DNA from: Bacillota bacterium
GTDB taxonomy: Bacteria; Bacillota_I; Bacilli_A; RFN20; CAG-826
DNA length: 22,807 bases
Reading direction: 5' to 3'
Assembly: GCA_026387995.1 (NCBI GenBank)
Contig: JAPLKQ010000148.1
Coordinates: 1,437 to 24,243 of the forward strand
Below the pieces are notes generated by a model. It saw only the letters and a list, made by a program, of their open reading frames with translations, did no database searches and had not been told where the DNA came from. Within the stretch, counting starts at the first letter, position 1, and each line of letters opens with the position of its first letter. Position numbers and translations under genes: made by a program. Below, in pieces: positions 20,395 to 22,807 of this stretch.

Positions 20395-21294
20395 ATGCAC
20401 GATAAAAAAACCGTCATCCAGAATATTACCTATATGGCCATCATGGCAGCCATCAACGTCATCTTTTCGGTGTTGGCGATGTTTTTGCCTTTGGCGTCGT
20501 TAGTGTTGATGCTCGTCTTGCCGCTGACCAGCGTCATCGTCGTGCTGTTCTGCAAAGAGAAATACTTCATCATTTATGCGGTTTCTACGATCCTACTTTG
20601 CTTATTAATCACGATGAGTGATGCCCAAACCACCATTTTCTATGTAATTCCGTCCATTGTTTCCGGATTTGTTTTCGGATGGTTGATCAAACAAAAAATC
20701 CACGCCGCTTTCATCATGATTATTTCCGCAGCCGTCCAACTCGGGATAACCTATGCCTCTTTGCCGCTCATCCAATGGATTTACGGCGTCAATATGATTG
20801 AGGTCTTCAAAACGCTGTTGCATTTAACCGCCCATCCTTATATTAATGGCATCATTCCTACCTTTTTCTTTATCTTGGCCTTGGCCCAAGCGACCTTTTC
20901 CTTTATCATCATCCATGCTGAAATCAAAAAGTTCGGGATTACCGTCAATAGTGACGAAAAGATCTTTTCCCAATTAGCGCTTTGTGGCTTGGAATCTGGC
21001 ATTTTGGTCGTTATCAGTGCCACGTTCTCCATCGTGATTCCTTACCTTCTCTTCTTGGTCTACGTTTTCTTTTCTTTGTTTGCCGTGATCGACGTCCTGA
21101 AAATCAATCGCCGCGCGCTGAGGATTGTTCTTGGGCTTTCGCTGGTGATCAATTTGTTTCTTTTCGCGATCCTATACAACCTCCTTATACCCCCTTTAGG
21201 TTTACTTCTTTTAGGTCTATTTTTACTTCCGGCGGACGCATTATCTTTATGTAATAAATATTTGCTAAAGCCATCTAAGGTAGATAGAATATAA
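20395..21294 (+). CDS. Multi-pass membrane protein, unknown function
   Basis: 299 aa, almost entirely hydrophobic, with about eight membrane segments and short charged loops, ending KPSKVDRI in the cytoplasm. The N-terminal stretch NITYMAIMAAINVIFSVLAM and the following Pro-containing helices recall ECF transporter S components and DUF2232/YybS-type proteins, but no diagnostic motif is clear, so I do not assign a family. The ATG at 20395 has AGAGGT 6 nt upstream. It is the first of three consecutive plus-strand membrane genes, 16 nt before the next, suggesting one operon. Confidence 0.75.
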   Translation: MHDKKTVIQNITYMAIMAAINVIFSVLAMFLPLASLVLMLVLPLTSVIVVLFCKEKYFIIYAVSTILLCLLITMSDAQTTIFYVIPSIVSGFVFGWLIKQKIHAAFIMIISAAVQLGITYASLPLIQWIYGVNMIEVFKTLLHLTAHPYINGIIPTFFFILALAQATFSFIIIHAEIKKFGITVNSDEKIFSQLALCGLESGILVVISATFSIVIPYLLFLVYVFFSLFAVIDVLKINRRALRIVLGLSLVINLFLFAILYNLLIPPLGLLLLGLFLLPADALSLCNKYLLKPSKVDRI

Positions 21295-21310
21295 GCACGA
21301 GGTGAGCGGG

Positions 21311-21730
21311 ATGATTGAATTTCTCAAACGATTCGGTTTAGGCATTCTATATGTCGTTTTGTCCCCCATCTTCCTTTTGATCCTGGCCCTTTTTACCATC
21401 TACGGGCTCGGGCTATTTTTATTTATGGCCGTCAAGGCATGCATTCTCTTTTTCACGGGACGTAGCGTTTTTGACGACATGCTTGAAGACACCGAAGCGA
21501 AAAGACGCCTTGGAACCTTAGTCGATGAACCGCTGAACCGGCCTTTCCGCGTCAAGAAGGGCGCCGCCAAAGACGTTAAAAAAGAAGTTAAAGAAGAGCC
21601 AAAAAAGGAACCCAAAGAAGAACCTAAAGAAGACAAACCCGAACTCAAGCCGGAGCCAAAAGCCGAGGCTGAGCCTGAACATAAACTGGCCAAGCCGGAA
21701 CCTCCAAAAAAGGACGGTGATGTCAAATGA
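21311..21730 (+). CDS. Small membrane protein with Lys/Glu/Pro-rich tail
   Basis: 139 aa from the ATG at 21311, with GAGGTG 6 nt upstream; a GTG at 21302 is less well placed. Residues 5-48 are a continuous hydrophobic block, probably a two-helix hairpin (GLGILYVVLSPIFLLILALF, then LGLFLFMAVKACILFF). From about residue 75 the protein is low complexity: KKEVKEEPKKEPKEEPKED and further K/E/P/A repeats to the end. It has no recognisable family. The tail looks like a flexible cytoplasmic linker or binding region. It overlaps the next gene by 4 nt (ATGA), so the two products are probably made in step. Confidence 0.75.
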   Translation: MIEFLKRFGLGILYVVLSPIFLLILALFTIYGLGLFLFMAVKACILFFTGRSVFDDMLEDTEAKRRLGTLVDEPLNRPFRVKKGAAKDVKKEVKEEPKKEPKEEPKEDKPELKPEPKAEAEPEHKLAKPEPPKKDGDVK

Positions 21731-22377
21731 TTCCCATGTTCATCAAATTAACCGAAAATGACAAACGCGTCCTGATTGCCATCTGCATCGTCATCTTTCT
21801 AGTCTTCATTTTGATAGGCTATCTTGGGTTATTGATTGAGCGGATCATGAAGCGCCAAGCCCGCGACTTGGATACTTCTATGCATGACGTAGTTTCGACC
21901 GGTGTGGTCGATACTCCCCGTTATTTCAGACGCATTGCTTTTAAGAAAAACGCGCGGTTATTTTATAAACAGTCGCGCTATTCTTTCCTCATCGTCTTTG
22001 TCTCGGTCGCCTTCTTGTATTTCTATCTTTTATATATCCGCAACTTCGACTTGAACTTCCTCTTTGATTACCAGACCAAAGGCATCAATACCTTATTCTT
22101 CATCTTCGACTGGTCTCTTGTGCCATTCAATACCTTCTTTGGCCTCACTCTTCCCAGCGGATGGCCACCGCTCTTGAGTGCCCCACACTTCATGGTTGAG
22201 GCATGGCCAAGCTATGTCTTCATGCCGTTATTTACCGTCGGGATGGTGTGGCTGTTAATCAATATCCAGGCGTTAATTGCACGCACTTTCCGCTTATTGA
22301 AGATGAGCAGCGATGTCTTTAAAAAGAACCTTGACACCGTCGTTCCCGGTGGCGAATTCAAGCGGACAAAAGAGTAA
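21727..22377 (+). CDS. Four-helix membrane protein, unknown function
   Basis: 216 aa with four predicted membrane helices (about residues 15-37, 87-104, 121-141 and 162-184) separated by a basic, mostly cytoplasmic segment (RYFRRIAFKKNARLFYKQSRY, 65-85). The last part, FRLLKMSSDVFKKN onward, is soluble. I recognise no family. Translation is coupled to the preceding K/E/P-tail protein by an ATGA overlap, which suggests a joint membrane complex. The stop at 22377 is followed within 20 nt by the edge of an insertion sequence, so this operon's normal downstream region is displaced. Confidence 0.75.
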   Translation: MIPMFIKLTENDKRVLIAICIVIFLVFILIGYLGLLIERIMKRQARDLDTSMHDVVSTGVVDTPRYFRRIAFKKNARLFYKQSRYSFLIVFVSVAFLYFYLLYIRNFDLNFLFDYQTKGINTLFFIFDWSLVPFNTFFGLTLPSGWPPLLSAPHFMVEAWPSYVFMPLFTVGMVWLLINIQALIARTFRLLKMSSDVFKKNLDTVVPGGEFKRTKE

Positions 22378-22430
22378 AATAAAACCTCGCGTGATGAACT
22401 AGTCAACATTAAGTAGACAGATAAAAAACA

Positions 22431-22807
22431 TCATCTGAAACCCCGCTCTAGCCTAAACTGGACGGGGTTTTTATATTTCAAGGAGTAAGCTGGTCGCTCG
22501 TTATTGTAATATTTGACGTAGTCATCGATGAATTTGAAGATGTCGTCACATTTTCTCATTCTGAAGTCCACAATCATTTCTTCCTTGATCCAGCCATTGA
22601 TTGACTCCATGACAGGATTATCCGTCGGAGTTCCCGCTCTCGACATCGAATGAGTTATGCTAAAATCATTTAAGAGAGAATTATACCTCTCGGAAGAATA
22701 AACCGCGCCTTGGTCTGTGTGCAAAACAATAACCTGGCCCGTTTGTTCTTTTTTTATCCGCTCTGCCGCTATTTTCAAACCCTCATAATAGGTTCTTGGG
22801 TCTCCGC
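22431..22807 (-). CDS. IS3-family transposase OrfB, C-terminal part
   Basis: Retroviral-integrase-type (rve) DDE transposase. About 125 residues are present and the frame is open to the window edge (the line begins GDPRTYYEGLKIAAER), so it is truncated by the window, not by mutation. The second catalytic Asp is in LHTDQGAVYSS and the Glu in NPVMESINGWIKEE, separated by exactly 35 residues, the DD35E spacing. SMSRAGTPTDN and KYYNNERPAYSLKYKNPVQF are typical C-terminal IS3 motifs. OrfA and the first Asp lie outside. Confidence 0.93.
   Translation of the reverse strand, partial: GDPRTYYEGLKIAAERIKKEQTGQVIVLHTDQGAVYSSERYNSLLNDFSITHSMSRAGTPTDNPVMESINGWIKEEMIVDFRMRKCDDIFKFIDDYVKYYNNERPAYSLKYKNPVQFRLERGFR
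22438..22471 (+). terminator. Rho-independent terminator carried inside the IS end
   Basis: On the plus strand AAACCCCG (22438-22445) pairs with CGGGGTTT (22463-22470), a perfect 8 bp stem, followed by a TTTTT run. It lies within the last codons of the transposase, on the opposite strand, and would stop transcripts entering the IS from the 20395-22377 operon. It also gives that operon a working terminator. Confidence 0.65.

Larger units (their letters stand above)
22395..22807 (-). mobile_element. IS3-family insertion sequence (one end; continues past window)
   Basis: The element end is placed at TGAACTAGTC (22395 onward), 36 nt beyond the transposase stop, because IS3-family ends start with TG and carry a short subterminal AAGTAGACAG-like stretch seen here at 22411-22420. 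The transposase reads toward this end, so this is the right end of the element. The other end, and hence the inverted repeat partner and target duplication, lie outside the window. An alternative TG at 22392 cannot be excluded. Confidence 0.75.

Overview
The window looks like the chromosome of an uncultured Bacillota (Firmicutes) bacterium close to the Mollicutes / Erysipelotrichia / RF39-type lineages. The evidence is: a Gram-positive style S10 ribosomal operon, a pcrA-ligA-gatCAB operon, lipobox lipoproteins, AGGAGG-type ribosome binding sites, QueH in place of QueG, and a GatA whose signature (GGSSCGSA, DTGDS) resembles Mollicutes forms as I recall them. TGA is used as a stop (pcrA, the gatA 3' end) and not as Trp, so the code is the standard bacterial one. 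Base composition is mid-range by eye.

Layout. (1) 1-4973, minus strand: the S10 operon, in transcription order rpsJ-rplC-rplD-rplW-rplB-rpsS-rplV-rpsC-rplP-rpmC (cut by the window edge), with a leader of about 320 nt at 4974-5293. Three of its proteins are unusual. S19 carries an Ala/Pro-rich C-terminal tail, L23 an Ala/Lys-rich N-terminal tail, and L4 lacks its usual C-terminus exactly where rplW begins. (2) 5294-10047, minus: a transglutaminase-like lipoprotein behind a queuosine salvage and finishing set, queT-tgt-queA-queH. queT is preceded by a convincing preQ1-I-type pseudoknot riboswitch that buries its ribosome binding site. (3) 10058-10650, minus: a DUF1836-type regulator gene with a broken frame. 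(4) 10796-12368, plus: an SGNH/GDSL hydrolase and a DegV protein, closed by a bidirectional terminator. (5) 12413-19770, minus: pcrA-ligA-gatC-gatA-gatB, with stop/start overlaps at three of the four junctions and gatA interrupted by a frame break. (6) 19864-20295, minus: a thioredoxin-fold lipoprotein. (7) 20395-22377, plus: three membrane proteins of unknown role. (8) 22395 to the end: one end of an IS3-family element, apparently inserted in the hairpin of the terminator of the preceding operon.

How the genes work together. QueT would import a 7-deazaguanine precursor under preQ1 feedback. Tgt inserts preQ1 into tRNA, QueA converts it to epoxyqueuosine, and QueH reduces that to queuosine. 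GatCAB amidates misacylated Glu-tRNA(Gln) and/or Asp-tRNA(Asn). PcrA and LigA serve DNA replication and repair. No tRNA, rRNA, CRISPR array or defence module was seen. I found no clear new multi-gene system. The best leads are the riboswitch, the ribosomal protein tails, and the recurring internal deletions (gatA, the DUF1836 gene, possibly rplD), which are either real gene decay or an assembly problem.
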